64,000 nucleotides of DNA from JBBRYW01 sp038253945 (GTDB taxonomy: Bacteria > Actinomycetota > Thermoleophilia > Gaiellales > Gaiellaceae): the NCBI GenBank assembly GCA_038253945.1, contig JBBSGR010000005.1, positions 1 to 64,000 of the forward strand. The letters run 5' to 3'. Positions 25,165 through 33,057 of this stretch are shown in pieces. The notes under the pieces were generated by a model that saw only the letters and a program-made list of their open reading frames with translations, did not search any database and was not told the DNA's origin. Within the stretch, counting starts at the first letter, position 1. Every line of letters begins with the position of its first letter. The position numbers and the translations under genes are program-made.

Positions 25165-25814
25165 GGACGGCTCCCGTCCTCCTCCTCCTCGTACTCGCGC
25201 CGACCGCGTGCTCGACCGCGAGATGGCACGTGGCGCCGACGAGGGCGACCGCTCCCCGCTCGTCCGTCCAGAGTCCGCGTACCGCTCTGCGGCCTTCGCG
25301 CGCCGTCGGCCTCCCCTGGGCCGGCCGTCTCGTCGGTGGCGTTCAGCTACCGCCGAGGGGCAGGCACTACTTCACCTGGGACTTGGTGCTGCGCCGCTCG
25401 CCGGATCGTGGCTGGCGCCGCTGGGGCACGGATCGGCTCGTCAGGACCGTGCTGCGCGTTGTCCGTACCTACGCGGATGCCCACCCCAGCGCCCCGCGCC
25501 TGGGAATCGGTGACCTCAGCCGCCCGTACGGCGGCGATTTCGGGCGCCGCTTCGGCGGCATCGGCCACGCCTCGCACCAGAACGGGCTCGACGTCGACGT
25601 CTTTTATCCGCGGCGCGACCGGAGCGAGCGCCCGCCCGAGCGCGTCGGCCAGATCGACCAGCGACTCTCGCAAGATCTCGTCGATCGCTTCGTGGCCGCA
25701 GGCGCTGCGCGAGTGTTCGTCGGCCCACACACGGGCCTCAGCGGGCCGCCCGAGATCGTTCAGCCGCTCGCCCACCACGACAATCACCTGCATTTCCGAC
25801 TAGCGCCGGCGTGA
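25161..25814 (+). CDS. Penicillin-insensitive murein endopeptidase (MepA-like, M74/LAS)
   Basis: A 217-residue exported LAS-superfamily peptidase. A hydrophobic N-terminus (VLLLLVLAPTAC, an imperfect lipobox) is followed by the zinc motif GIGHASHQNGLDVDVFYPRR (H139 and an Asp) and the closing HDNHLHFRL with two metal or catalytic His. These enzymes cut the D-Ala-mDAP crosslink in peptidoglycan. GTG 25161 overlaps the preceding stop (GTGA), so it is translated together with the propeller protein. The link to an ECF sigma operon suggests regulation of cell-wall remodelling. Confidence 0.88.
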   Translation: MRTAPVLLLLVLAPTACSTARWHVAPTRATAPRSSVQSPRTALRPSRAVGLPWAGRLVGGVQLPPRGRHYFTWDLVLRRSPDRGWRRWGTDRLVRTVLRVVRTYADAHPSAPRLGIGDLSRPYGGDFGRRFGGIGHASHQNGLDVDVFYPRRDRSERPPERVGQIDQRLSQDLVDRFVAAGAARVFVGPHTGLSGPPEIVQPLAHHDNHLHFRLAPA

Positions 25815-25932
25815 TCTCGCTAGGCGCGTGCCCCGCTCGGCCCGCCGGGCACGGGCGGCCGATCTCCAAAGCCTCACGGTCGTCCCGTCGTGGTCACGAG
25901 GCCAGAGGTGGTTCGAGGCTAAGCTCGCTGGC

Positions 25933-26790
25933 GTGAAGCGCCAGCTCACCACTTCGGTCGTGGTCGCGCTCGCGCTCGCGACGGGCGCGGCGATCGCCGC
26001 CGTGCAGCAGCTTCGGGTGACGAAGCTCCCGCCGCCGCCCTGGCGGCGGTTCGGACCGCCCGGCGGCTCATCGCGCATCCGGCTCACGCTTGCCTCCTCG
26101 AGCCAGAACGGAATCACGGACGAGCGGGCCTGGTTCGCGCGGAACCGACTCGACCTCTCAGAGGACCGGGTGCCGGGGCCGCTCGACGGCGACATCCCGC
26201 TCCATCCTCTGCCCCGGGGCACCCCGACCAGCTTCCGCGGCCGGCGGCTGGTCCGCGCGATCCGCCAACCGTCCAGGCTCTTCCTCGTCTACGGCCGAAA
26301 CTTCTCTGCGGGCCGTTACCTCGTTGCCCGCACGGCGGGCACGTCCGTCTACGGCTTCGACTTCGTCAACTACGCCTACGCGCCCCGACCGGTGCCCGGC
26401 GAGAAGCAATTCGCCTACCAGGCGCCCACGTGGGCGACCGAGATCGAAGGCGTCCTCGTCGTCTCCAACAGCCACGCCACATATGCGCGCTCGTCGCGCG
26501 GCCAGAACGCGTACGTCACCGCGGTCGATCTTCCGACGGGCAAGCTCCGCTGGCGCAGCAGGCCGCTCGTCTCGAACTCGGAGAGCTTCGCGGTGGTGAA
26601 GGACGCGATCGTGACCGGCTACGGCTTCACGAACGAGCCTGACTTTCTCTACGTGCTCGACCGCCGGACGGGCGCCGTCGTGCAGCGCCTACCGCTGCCG
26701 AGCTCGCCCGAGTACGTGATCGCGAAGGGCGACCGGGTCTACGTCCGCACGTACGACCACGACGTCGTCTTCCGGGTCCATACCATCTGA
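25933..26790 (+). CDS. Secreted PQQ-like propeller protein
   Basis: A 285-residue protein. It starts at GTG 25933 (MKRQLTTSVVVALALATGAA, a signal peptide or anchor), with a proline-rich spacer (KLPPPPWRRFGPPGG). The C-terminal part resembles PQQ-like beta-propeller blades: YVTAVDLPTGKLRWRSRPL, FLYVLDRRTGAVVQRLPLP and EYVIAKGDRVYVRTYD. No enzymatic motif is visible. It lies 118 bases after the endopeptidase. The stop overlaps the peroxiredoxin start (TGATG), so the two are translationally coupled. Function is unknown; export and a repeat fold are supported. Confidence 0.7.
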   Translation: MKRQLTTSVVVALALATGAAIAAVQQLRVTKLPPPPWRRFGPPGGSSRIRLTLASSSQNGITDERAWFARNRLDLSEDRVPGPLDGDIPLHPLPRGTPTSFRGRRLVRAIRQPSRLFLVYGRNFSAGRYLVARTAGTSVYGFDFVNYAYAPRPVPGEKQFAYQAPTWATEIEGVLVVSNSHATYARSSRGQNAYVTAVDLPTGKLRWRSRPLVSNSESFAVVKDAIVTGYGFTNEPDFLYVLDRRTGAVVQRLPLPSSPEYVIAKGDRVYVRTYDHDVVFRVHTI

Positions 26791-27251
26791 TGGCTCTCGA
26801 GGTCGGCGACCGGCAGCCCGACGCAACGGTCTGGATCGGCCCCCGGGAGCCGGTCTCCCTGGCGAACCTCGTGCAGGAGGGCCCGATCCTCCTCGTCTTC
26901 TACCTCTTCGACTGGTCCGCGACCTGAACGAGCGAGATGGAGCTCCTGCGTGACAGGAGCGCGGAGTTCGAGGGGGCCGGCGTGCGGGTGTTCGGGATCT
27001 CGCGCGACTCCGCTTGGACGCACGTCGCCTGGATGCAGGCCCTCGACCTCAACTTTCCGCTCCTCTCGGACTGGAATGCCGAGGCGGTGAGCGGCTTCGG
27101 GGTCGCGCACGAGCACCGCGGGATGCGGGACGTCGCCGAGCGCTGCGCCTTCCTCGTCGACCGGGCGGGTACGGTCCGCGGCGCGTGGCACTACGGAACC
27201 TCGGAGCTACCCGACTTCGACGAGCTGCTTCGCGCCGCGCGGGATTTGTAG
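26790..27251 (+). CDS. Peroxiredoxin with in-frame UGA at the catalytic cysteine, probable selenoprotein
   Basis: The frame from ATG 26790 runs 153 codons with a single in-frame TGA at 26925-26927 (codon 46). The residues around it read FYLFDWSAT-U-TSEM. They align with the AhpE-like peroxiredoxin motif in which the peroxidatic Cys is followed by Thr and preceded by Ser/Thr three residues earlier (S43). Downstream the fold continues intact: GVRVFGISRDSAWTHVAWMQ, NFPLLSDWNAEAVSGFGVAH, R118 in AERCAFLVDR (equivalent to the catalytic Arg of AhpE) and C119 as a possible resolving residue. A bacterial SECIS-like hairpin lies just after the UGA. I infer co-translational insertion of selenocysteine to form a selenol-based peroxidase. 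A nonsense mutation of TGC or TGT is the alternative. Thioredoxin is a plausible reductant. Confidence 0.8.
26942..26960 (+). promoter_or_regulatory. Putative bacterial SECIS hairpin
   Basis: A perfect 7-bp stem (GCTCCTG at 26942-26948 with CAGGAGC at 26954-26960) encloses a 5-nt loop CGTGA with G at loop position 2. The loop begins 21 nt after the UGA, within the range reported for bacterial SECIS elements. The stem is built from the codons CTC, CTG, CGT, GAC, AGG and AGC; CGT and AGG are the only Arg codons of those types in this gene. Confidence 0.75.
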
Positions 27252-28804
27252 GGCTCGCCTGCGGGCTGTATCTGGCGGCGGGCATCCTCGCCACATGGCC
27301 GGCCGTCCGGCACGCCCGGACGCAGTTCCTCGCGGGAGCGGGCCCGCCGCGAGCGGGCGTCGTCCCCGGCGACTACCTGCAGACCACCTACCGACTCTGG
27401 CTCGCCGGCCACGAGCTCGAGCACGGGCGGGCGCCGTGGCGCGACCCGTACAGCTTCCGGCCCGAGGCTGGAGCGCAGGCGAACTTTGCCGGCTGGCCGT
27501 TCGGGCTCCTCCTCTGGCCCCTCTTCGCGTTCGGGCCCGTCGTCGCCTGGAACCTGTTCGTTCTCCTCGCCTACGTCGCGGCCGGTGGGCTCACGTGTGC
27601 GTGGCTGCGCAAGCTGGACCTGCCTCGGGGCGCCGCCCTCGCCGGCGGGCTCGCCTTCGCGATCGCGCCATACCGCGTCCAGCAGTCCACCGGGCATCTG
27701 CTCGGGCCGATCTCGCTCCTGCTACCGCTCGCGCTCCTCGCCTTCGAGCGAGGCCGCCGGGGCAGCTGGGTTTGGCTTGCCCTGGCGGCAGCCTCGCTTG
27801 CGTCCATCCCGCTGTCCGGACAGGTGCATCTGGCGCTCGCGTCCACCCCGTTCTTCGTCGCGTACGCGCTCGTTCGCTCGGGAGCGCGGGAGCTCGCCGC
27901 GGCGGCGGCCGCCGCCGCCGCCTCGGTTGCAGCCGGCTACCTCGTCTGGCGCCTCTCGATCTCGGGATCGCTCGAATCGCAGGGGCGTACGCTCGAGGAG
28001 GTGCGCCACTACTCGGCGGGCTGGCTCGACCTCGTGGCGCGGCACGCCCGTCACGAGAACGAGCGGTACGTCTTCCTCGGCTGGGTGACCCCGCTCCTTG
28101 CGGCAGGCGGCCTCGCGGCGCTCGCCCAGGCTCGCCGCTTCGGGCTCGTGTTACTCCTCGGCCTCGGCGCGGTCATCCCGATCCTGCTCGCGCTCGGCAC
28201 GAATCTGCCGCTCTACTCGGCGCTCTGGCGCGCGTTCCCGCCGCTCCGCTACCCCCGCGTCCCGGAGCGGTTGCTTCCCGTCGGACTGCTGTGCATCGCG
28301 GCCCTTGTCGCCTTCCTGGCGGCGCGGTCGCGCAGCCGCGTCGTGGTGCCGGCCTTCCTCGTCGCGCTCCTCGTCGCGGACCTCCACGTCCGCCACTACG
28401 GCGCCGTCTCGGCCGACGAGGGCAACGCCGCCTACGCAGCGCTTCGGCAGGAGTCGCGCGGGCGGCTGCTAGAGCTGCCCGTCTTCTTGCCCGGCACCGA
28501 TCTCGGCAGCGTCTATCAGTACTACGAGCTGCAGGCGACCCGCGAGCGGCCAGGCGGCTACTCGACCGTTGCGCTGGGGCGCGCCGACTCGGTCGCCCGC
28601 CTGCTCCGCCCGCTCAACTGCGGGCGCTGGGACGGTGCGCTGCTCCAGCGCCTGGGGGTCCGCTACGTCGCGCTGCACGAGCCGCTGTACGGGCCTGGTC
28701 GGTGGCCCTCCCGCTGTCTAGCACCGGCGCATCGCGCCCTTCGCCGAAACGGCTGGCGGAGCCTCGCCGAGGACGGAGGCATCACGATGTACCGCGCACC
28801 GTGA
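27185..28804 (+). CDS. Polytopic membrane protein, GT-C/YfhO-like
   Basis: A large membrane protein with about ten hydrophobic segments (LACGLYLAAGILATWPA, LLLWPLFAFGPVVAWNLFVL, GPISLLLPLALLAFE, LVLLLGLGAVIPILLALG and others) and a soluble C-terminal domain (RLLELPVFLPGTDLGSVYQY, RLGVRYVALHEPLYGPGRW). The layout resembles YfhO-like or GT-C glycosyltransferases that use polyprenyl-linked sugars. The start is uncertain: no ATG, GTG or TTG is in frame between the peroxiredoxin stop and the first helix. The first in-frame candidate is GTG 27185, inside the peroxiredoxin gene. The stop overlaps the Nudix start (GTGA). Confidence 0.65.
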   Translation: MALRNLGATRLRRAASRRAGFVGLACGLYLAAGILATWPAVRHARTQFLAGAGPPRAGVVPGDYLQTTYRLWLAGHELEHGRAPWRDPYSFRPEAGAQANFAGWPFGLLLWPLFAFGPVVAWNLFVLLAYVAAGGLTCAWLRKLDLPRGAALAGGLAFAIAPYRVQQSTGHLLGPISLLLPLALLAFERGRRGSWVWLALAAASLASIPLSGQVHLALASTPFFVAYALVRSGARELAAAAAAAAASVAAGYLVWRLSISGSLESQGRTLEEVRHYSAGWLDLVARHARHENERYVFLGWVTPLLAAGGLAALAQARRFGLVLLLGLGAVIPILLALGTNLPLYSALWRAFPPLRYPRVPERLLPVGLLCIAALVAFLAARSRSRVVVPAFLVALLVADLHVRHYGAVSADEGNAAYAALRQESRGRLLELPVFLPGTDLGSVYQYYELQATRERPGGYSTVALGRADSVARLLRPLNCGRWDGALLQRLGVRYVALHEPLYGPGRWPSRCLAPAHRALRRNGWRSLAEDGGITMYRAP

Positions 28805-29197
28805 GGGCTCGAGCTGTGCTCCTTGACGACGGCGGGAACGTCGTCCTCTTTCGTCGGGTGCGCCCAGGACGGGACCCGTGTACTGGGCGGCACCGGGTGG
28901 CGGTGTCGAGCCGGGCGCGACGGTCGAGGCGGCGCTTCGGCGCGAGCTCGTGGAGGAGCTCGCGGTGGAGATCGAGCTGCTCGGGCCCGCGTTCACTCGC
29001 GACGACGAGGTCTTCCTCCGCTGCCGGCTGACGCGCCGCCTACGAGTAGCGCCGCAGCGGAGTTTCACGATCCGGCGAAGGGCAGCTACGACGAGTGGGC
29101 CGTTCCGCTCGTGAGGGGCGAGCTGGAGCCGCTGAACATCCTCCCGGCGGAGTTGAAGCGGTACCTGCTCGAGTGGTGCCGGGTCCGTGACGGCTAG
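28801..29197 (+). pseudogene. Nudix hydrolase broken by two frameshifts
   Basis: GTG 28801 overlaps the preceding stop and opens RARAVLLDDGGNVVLFRRVRP. At about 28870 the natural continuation jumps frame to YWAAPGGGVEPGATVEAALRR-ELVEELAVEIELLG, a complete Nudix box. At about 29045 it jumps again to AAAEFHDPAKGSYDEWAVPL and LPAELKRYLLEW, to the stop at 29197. The order of modules is exactly that of an intact 130-residue Nudix enzyme. The two shifts are not compensating. It is either a recent pseudogene or two assembly indels. Confidence 0.65.
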
Positions 29198-29201
29198 CGC
29201 G

Positions 29202-29909
29202 TTACTGCACCGGTATCTGGAGCCGTGCCAGCTCCGCGTCCGCCTTCCGTTTCTGCTCGTCGCTCGGCTCCAGCCGTCCGAACCACACCTGGATCAGGAC
29301 GTACTGCCCGTTGATGTGAGCCTCGATCAGCTGCAGCGACACGTTCGGCGCAGGTTGGCCGTCGAAGTGAGATGAGAAGAAGTTGCCGTCGGCCAGCTTC
29401 AGCGGCGCGCTCCGCTCTGTAAAGCCCCCCGGGCTGGAGATGTGCGCGAGACTCGCGAAGATCACGACTCCGTCGGGGGGCAGCAACTTGACGGTCGCGT
29501 TGGGCCACCCGGAGGCGAGGTCGTCACCCTGGAACGGGACGTCGCTCGCCCAGGTCACCTGGTTATTGGCCTTCAGCTTGCTCGGCAGGGGCGCGACAAC
29601 GCTGTTCCAGCCGCTCGCGGGCAAGAAGCCCATGACAGACGCCTGGGATGCGCCGGCGCGCGCCGGCGCATGCGTCAGAGAGGCGCCGACGAATCCTCCA
29701 GCGAGAGCCGCTGCAGCGGCGATGGCAGCCGCGGCAGCAACCAGGCGCCAGATCGGCCGCGCGCGGCGCAGCCGGCTAGCTGCTGGGGGAGAGTCCGCGG
29801 AGGCAGCTTGTGCGGTGCGGGTAAAGAAATCCGCGCTCAGAGGTGGAACGGAGATCGTCTCGATCATCCGCCCCAGCTCAGCATCACGATGCTCGTGTAG
29901 GTCGGTCAT
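29202..29909 (-). CDS. Single-pass membrane protein, putative anti-sigma factor
   Basis: A 235-residue protein. The cytosolic N-terminus (DLHEHRDAELGRMIETISVP) is followed by one transmembrane helix (about 53-78, Ala/Val-rich, WRLVAAAAAIAAAAALAGGF). The extracytoplasmic domain of about 150 residues is of no recognised family (ASVMGFLPASGWNSVVAPL, YVLIQVWFGRLEP). It is coupled by ATGA overlap to the ECF sigma gene upstream, which supports an anti-sigma role. The zinc-type HxxxCxxC motif of ZAS anti-sigma factors is absent. The 3' end nearly abuts the broken Nudix gene. Confidence 0.75.
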   Translation of the reverse strand: MTDLHEHRDAELGRMIETISVPPLSADFFTRTAQAASADSPPAASRLRRARPIWRLVAAAAAIAAAAALAGGFVGASLTHAPARAGASQASVMGFLPASGWNSVVAPLPSKLKANNQVTWASDVPFQGDDLASGWPNATVKLLPPDGVVIFASLAHISSPGGFTERSAPLKLADGNFFSSHFDGQPAPNVSLQLIEAHINGQYVLIQVWFGRLEPSDEQKRKADAELARLQIPVQ

Positions 29910-30445
29910 CGGGCCCTCCAGTCTGTGACATCGTCGGTGAGTGCGACGCGTAGCGCATCCCGGCCATGGTTGAGCCGAGATGCGATCGTGCCGCGCGGCA
30001 CGTCCAGCGCTGCCGCGGCCTCGGCGTAACTGAATCCATGTACATCGACGAGGAGAACCGCGGCACGTGTCGGGGCGGGAAGCTGGAGAAAAGCGTGCGA
30101 CAGCGCCCGAGACAGCTCGCGGGTTGCCTCGTCGTCGGTTACTCCAGCCGCGGCGTTCTCGAGCACGTCGTGGTTGTGGCGCTTCAGTCGCCGCAACTCG
30201 TCGATGCAGCAGCGGTAGACGACGCGGTAAAGCCACGGCCGTGTCAGCCGGACCTGATCGTCGGCGGCGGCTCGAAAGGCCTTCAGGTACGCCGTTTGCA
30301 GCGCGTCCTCAGCCTCTGAGCGGCCGCCGAGGATTCTGTATGCAAACGCGTGGAGCTCCGACTGGTAACTGGCGATGGCCTCCTCGAATCGCCCCCACCG
30401 GGTCAGTTCGGCTCCGTTCCGTGGGCTCACGAGTAGGTGCGCCAT
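29906..30445 (-). CDS. ECF-type RNA polymerase sigma factor (second)
   Basis: A 179-residue sigma-70-family factor. Region 2 includes YQSELHAFAYRILGGRSEAE and DALQTAYLKAFRAA, with the promoter-melting stretch RPWLYRVVYRCCIDELRRL. Region 4 is LPAPTRAAVLLVDVHGFSYA and AAALDVPRGTIASRLNHGRD. The ATG at 30445 (MAHLLVSPRNG) is preferred over a longer frame beginning at 30529 because of the family's usual length. It overlaps the putative anti-sigma gene by 4 bases. Both should be co-transcribed leftward. Confidence 0.9.
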   Translation of the reverse strand: MAHLLVSPRNGAELTRWGRFEEAIASYQSELHAFAYRILGGRSEAEDALQTAYLKAFRAAADDQVRLTRPWLYRVVYRCCIDELRRLKRHNHDVLENAAAGVTDDEATRELSRALSHAFLQLPAPTRAAVLLVDVHGFSYAEAAAALDVPRGTIASRLNHGRDALRVALTDDVTDWRAR

Positions 30446-30553
30446 CACCCTTGTAACGCTCGCGCGTCGTGAATCGTTCACCCTGTTCGAGACGGCCTCC
30501 GCGCGTAGCGAACCCGGGCGATCCGGCACGAGCCGTGCGTTGCGAGGAGGTGG

Positions 30554-32134
30554 CTACTCCGCCGCCCGGGCGCGAGCTGCTCGCTCGGCCTCGAGCTGAC
30601 GGAGCTCGATCCGCCGGATCTTCCCGGTCAGCGTCTTCGGCAGGTCGGCGACGAACTCGACGTGCCTGGGATAGGCGTAGGCCGAGAGCCGGCCTCGCAC
30701 GAACGCCTTGATCTCGTCGGCCAACTCCTCCGAAGGCTGAACATCGGCCGCGAGCACGATGAAGGCCTTGACGACGTTGCCGCGGAGCTCCTCCGGAGAG
30801 GCCACCACTGCGGCCTCCCTCACGGCCGGGTGCTCCAGGCAAGTGGACTCGACCTCGAAGGGACCGATCCTGTAGCCGGCGGAGATGATGACGTCGTCGG
30901 CGCGCCCCTCGTACCAGACGTAGCCGTCCTCGTCTCGGACCGCGGCGTCTTTGCTGTGGAACCACTCGCCGCCGAAGATCTCCTCGCTCGCCTCCGGGTC
31001 GTTCCAGTAGCCAAGCGGGTAGTGCGGGTTGGAGCGAGCGCGTAAGCAGATCTCGCCCCGCTCGCCCGGGCGAACCGGCTGCTCGTCCTCGTCGAGGATC
31101 TGCACGTTCCAGCCGGGCATCGGCCTCCCCATCGACCCCTCGCGCACCTCCATGAAAGGGTAATTGCCGACGAGCGGGTAGGACTCGGTCAGGCCGTAGT
31201 AATCGAGCACAGTCACCCCGTACTGATCGCGGAACCAGCGAATCGCCTCGGGGTTCAGGGGCTCGCCGGCCGAGCAGACCCGGCGGAACCGCTGCGGGTA
31301 GCGGGTCCCGGCGTCGCCGATCGCCATCATCGCGCGCATCGCCGTCGGAGTCGTGAACACGTTGGTGACCTCGTGTCTGCTGAGGAAGTCGAGCTGCTTG
31401 TGCGGGTCGAAGCCACCCTCGCGCTGGTAGACACACTGCACGGCACCGAGCCGCCAGGGGCCGAGCAGCGGTGCGATCCCGGCAGCCCAGGCCCACTCGC
31501 CCATCCCGTGGAAGCGCTCCCCGTCCTCGACCTCGTGGGAGTAGACGAACTCCTCGTGCGCGAGGATGTAGCGGTGGGCGTGCACGATTCCCTTGGCCGG
31601 GCCGGTCGTGCCGGAGGTGTAGTACAGCTGGGCGGGATCGTCCGCGGCCGAATCGCAACCGACGAAGCCGGTCGGCGCCGCGGCGAGCGTATCGCGCCCG
31701 AGCACGAGCAGCTCCGGTGTCCCCGGATGCCGGAAGCGCCCGGCGTTCGCCTCGTCGGTGACGAGCAGCTTCGCGCCCGAGTCCGAGAGGCGATGGCGGA
31801 TCCCGTCGTCGCCATACAGCACGGACATCGAGAGCAGGATCGCGCCGAGCTTCCAGACGCCGAAGAAGATCGCGGCCGTCTCGGGCGTCGGCGTCAAGAC
31901 GACCGCGACGCGATCGCCCGGTCGAACGCCGTGCGCGGCCAGCGTGTGCGCGGCCTGGTTCGCGAGGTCTTGCAGCTCTCCCCAATCGAGTTCCCGGTAT
32001 GAGCCGTCGAAGCTCTCCCACACCATCGCCGGGTTCTCGCGAGCGTGCTTGTCGCAGACGTCGGCCGCGATGTTGTAGCGCCCCGGCACCTCCCAGCGAT
32101 GCGACGCCCGCAGCTCGTCGTAGACCGAGGTCAT
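30554..32134 (-). CDS. Acyl-CoA synthetase, AMP-binding family
   Basis: A 526-residue ANL-superfamily acid-CoA ligase of the acetyl/medium-chain type. The ATP loop is LYYTSGTTGPAKGIVHAHRY (about 170-190). The adenylate-binding motif YYGLTESYPLVGN follows, then EGRADDVIISAGYRIGPFEV. The C-terminal catalytic Lys is in LPKTLTGKIRRIELR. It activates a carboxylic acid to its acyl-CoA using ATP. The medium/short-chain (ACSM-like) group is the closest fit, but the substrate is not determinable. It is monocistronic or paired with fabI on the same strand 92 bases upstream. Confidence 0.92.
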   Translation of the reverse strand: MTSVYDELRASHRWEVPGRYNIAADVCDKHARENPAMVWESFDGSYRELDWGELQDLANQAAHTLAAHGVRPGDRVAVVLTPTPETAAIFFGVWKLGAILLSMSVLYGDDGIRHRLSDSGAKLLVTDEANAGRFRHPGTPELLVLGRDTLAAAPTGFVGCDSAADDPAQLYYTSGTTGPAKGIVHAHRYILAHEEFVYSHEVEDGERFHGMGEWAWAAGIAPLLGPWRLGAVQCVYQREGGFDPHKQLDFLSRHEVTNVFTTPTAMRAMMAIGDAGTRYPQRFRRVCSAGEPLNPEAIRWFRDQYGVTVLDYYGLTESYPLVGNYPFMEVREGSMGRPMPGWNVQILDEDEQPVRPGERGEICLRARSNPHYPLGYWNDPEASEEIFGGEWFHSKDAAVRDEDGYVWYEGRADDVIISAGYRIGPFEVESTCLEHPAVREAAVVASPEELRGNVVKAFIVLAADVQPSEELADEIKAFVRGRLSAYAYPRHVEFVADLPKTLTGKIRRIELRQLEAERAARARAAE

Positions 32135-32226
32135 GCTTTACCTTCTTTCCGACAACCGCAGTGGCGGCGTCCCCGCCGTACCAGCTCACGATCACATATC
32201 ACACCATGGCTTGAGTCCGGACCGAT

Positions 32227-33003
32227 CTACATGCCCATCGCGTGGTACCCAGAATCGACGTAGAGCGTCGTCCCGGTCACGTTGCGGGCGGCGTCCGAGA
32301 GCAAAAAGCCGGCCGCGGCGCCGACGTCGTCAGAGGTGATGTGCCGGTGAAGTGGCGAGCGCTCCTCGACGATCGCCTCCATCGTCGGGAAGCCCGCGAT
32401 CGACCTCGCGGCCAGTGTCCGCACGGGGCCCGCCGAGACCGCGTTCACGCGGATGTTCTTCTGGCCGAGATCCCACGCCAGGTACCTGACCGACGCGTCG
32501 AGCGTGGCCTTCGCGACGCCCATCACGTTGTAGTGCGGCACGGCGCGCTCGCCGCCGAGGTAGGTCATGGTGAGGATCGAGCCGCCGCCGCGGGCGTCCA
32601 TCAACGGCTCCGCCGCCCGCGCCGCCGCGACCAGTGAGTAGGCGCTGACGTCGAGCGCAAGCCAGAAGCGGTCACGCGGCGTGTCGGTGAAGCGGCCCTC
32701 CAGATCCTCGGCCGCGGCGAACGCCACCGAGTGCACGAGCAGGTCGAGGCCGCCGTCGAACGCCCCGGCCACCTCGGAGAAGACGCGGGCGAGGTCCTCG
32801 TCCGAGCGAACGTCGCAGGAGGTGACGAGCGGGCTGCCGACGGACTCCGCCAGGTCCCGGACGCTCCGCTCGATCCGCTCGCCCTGATACGTGAACGCGA
32901 GCTCTGCGCCCCCGGCTGCGAGGCGCTGCGCGATCCCCCAGGCGATCGAGCGCCTGTTCGCCACCCCGAGCACGAGCCCCCGCTTCCCGTCGAAATCGCC
33001 CAT
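32227..33003 (-). CDS. fabI: Enoyl-[acyl-carrier-protein] reductase (FabI type)
   Basis: A 258-residue short-chain reductase of type II fatty acid synthesis, reducing trans-2-enoyl-ACP with NAD(P)H. The atypical N-terminal nucleotide motif GLVLGVANRRSIAWGIAQ is diagnostic of FabI. Catalytic Y148 and Y158 with K165 (TYLGGERAVPHYNVMGVAKA) are present. The C-terminal flipping region ITSDDVGAAAGFLLSD ends in GTTLYVDSGYHAMGM. Start ATG 33003. It is divergent from the subtilisin-like gene by 54 bases. Confidence 0.95.
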   Translation of the reverse strand: MGDFDGKRGLVLGVANRRSIAWGIAQRLAAGGAELAFTYQGERIERSVRDLAESVGSPLVTSCDVRSDEDLARVFSEVAGAFDGGLDLLVHSVAFAAAEDLEGRFTDTPRDRFWLALDVSAYSLVAAARAAEPLMDARGGGSILTMTYLGGERAVPHYNVMGVAKATLDASVRYLAWDLGQKNIRVNAVSAGPVRTLAARSIAGFPTMEAIVEERSPLHRHITSDDVGAAAGFLLSDAARNVTGTTLYVDSGYHAMGM

Positions 33004-33057
33004 ACGACGGTCGGAGTGTAAACGGCCTCGCCGAAACCTTCCGGTACCCTGGTTTTC

